The notes under the pieces are model-generated. The model worked only from the letters and a program-made list of their open reading frames with translations. It was not told the origin of the DNA and did not search any database. Made by a program: the position numbers and the translations under genes. Shown in pieces: positions 6,036-6,260 of a stretch of 6,260 nt of DNA. This DNA is from Clostridiales bacterium (GTDB taxonomy: Bacteria; Bacillota; Clostridia; Saccharofermentanales; UBA5734). Positions within the stretch are counted from its first letter, which is position 1, and the number at the start of each line of letters is the position of its first letter. The stretch lies in contig SLHU01000319.1 in assembly GCA_007135995.1 (NCBI GenBank), positions 1 to 6,260 on the forward strand, read 5' to 3'.

Positions 6036-6260
6036 ATGAATCTTTCAGTGGTGAATCAAAAAAAAGACGCGTATAAGCACTCGGTGATTAAAGCAGCCTT
6101 ATTTGATTTTGACGGAACACTATCTGTCATTCGTCAAGGCTGGGAAGCAGTGATGGCTCCGCTCATGATTGAAATTATATCCGGCCAGCCTGCGGCGCAT
6201 GCAGATCAGGATCTTAGGGCAATGGTTAATGCCTATATTGAGCAGTCAACAGGTATTCAG
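6036..6260 (+). CDS. HAD-family hydrolase (phosphatase-like), N-terminal part
   Basis: The first 75 codons of a haloacid dehalogenase superfamily protein that continues beyond the right edge. The start ATG is preceded by ACGGAGG (6024-6030) with a 5-nt gap, a strong ribosome binding site. Motif I, ALFDFDGTLS, lies at residues 21-30, with D24 as expected nucleophile and D26 as general acid/base. The following segment (IRQGWEAVMAPLM) looks like the start of a helical cap as in phosphoglycolate phosphatase or beta-phosphoglucomutase relatives. Motifs II-IV lie outside the window, so activity cannot be confirmed. The segment ending STGIQ recalls HAD proteins that I remember occurring near SIS-domain isomerases and PfkB-type sugar kinases; that is recollection, not something shown here. 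A role on a sugar phosphate made by the neighbouring genes is inferred. It has its own consensus promoter, divergent from the mannosidase. Confidence 0.85.
   Translation, partial: MNLSVVNQKKDAYKHSVIKAALFDFDGTLSVIRQGWEAVMAPLMIEIISGQPAAHADQDLRAMVNAYIEQSTGIQ

Noticed and set aside
1..6260. CRISPR arrays, tRNA or rRNA genes, insertion sequences
   Set aside because: No regularly spaced repeats, no recognisable structural RNA and no transposase or terminal inverted repeats were seen.

Overview
The window reads as chromosomal DNA of a low-to-mid GC Gram-positive bacterium, most likely Bacillota (Bacilli-like). The reasons are AGGAGG-type Shine-Dalgarno sites, near-perfect sigma-A promoters with 17-bp spacers, and protein features. 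The genus cannot be named from the sequence alone. The locus looks like a sugar or glycan utilisation cluster.

Layout, left to right. Positions 1-15 may hold the first five codons of a leftward gene, seen only as an ATG behind AGGTGG. A gene-poor leader (16-329) follows, with two weak promoter candidates, a 14-bp AT-rich palindrome and a GC-rich inverted repeat. A ROK-family repressor-type regulator (330-1628, +) comes next. It converges, across 134 bp with no clear terminator, on a GmhA-like SIS-domain phosphosugar isomerase (1763-2455, -). Upstream of that, on the same strand and 131 bp away, is a large cytoplasmic GH38 alpha-mannosidase (2587-5784, -; start revised to a GTG with a strong ribosome binding site). 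The 251-bp region 5785-6035 carries divergent promoters: TTGACG-17-TATAAC leftward for the mannosidase, and a perfect TTGACA-17-TATAAT rightward for a HAD-family phosphatase-like gene that runs off the right edge (6036-6260, +).

How the genes may work together (inference). The mannosidase would release mannose or a related sugar from imported mannosides inside the cell. The SIS protein would interconvert an aldose/ketose phosphate, and the HAD protein would dephosphorylate or otherwise act on a phosphosugar. The ROK protein, which lacks the usual kinase aspartate, would sense a sugar and repress one or more promoters. Palindromic elements lie at three promoters: 135-148, 5842-5852, and the 5957-5967/6010-6020 pair. 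They do not share one obvious consensus, so which of them the ROK protein binds is open. A GmhA-type active site beside a GH38 enzyme and a HAD phosphatase, with no LPS or heptose-transfer genes visible, is the most unusual biological feature of the window.
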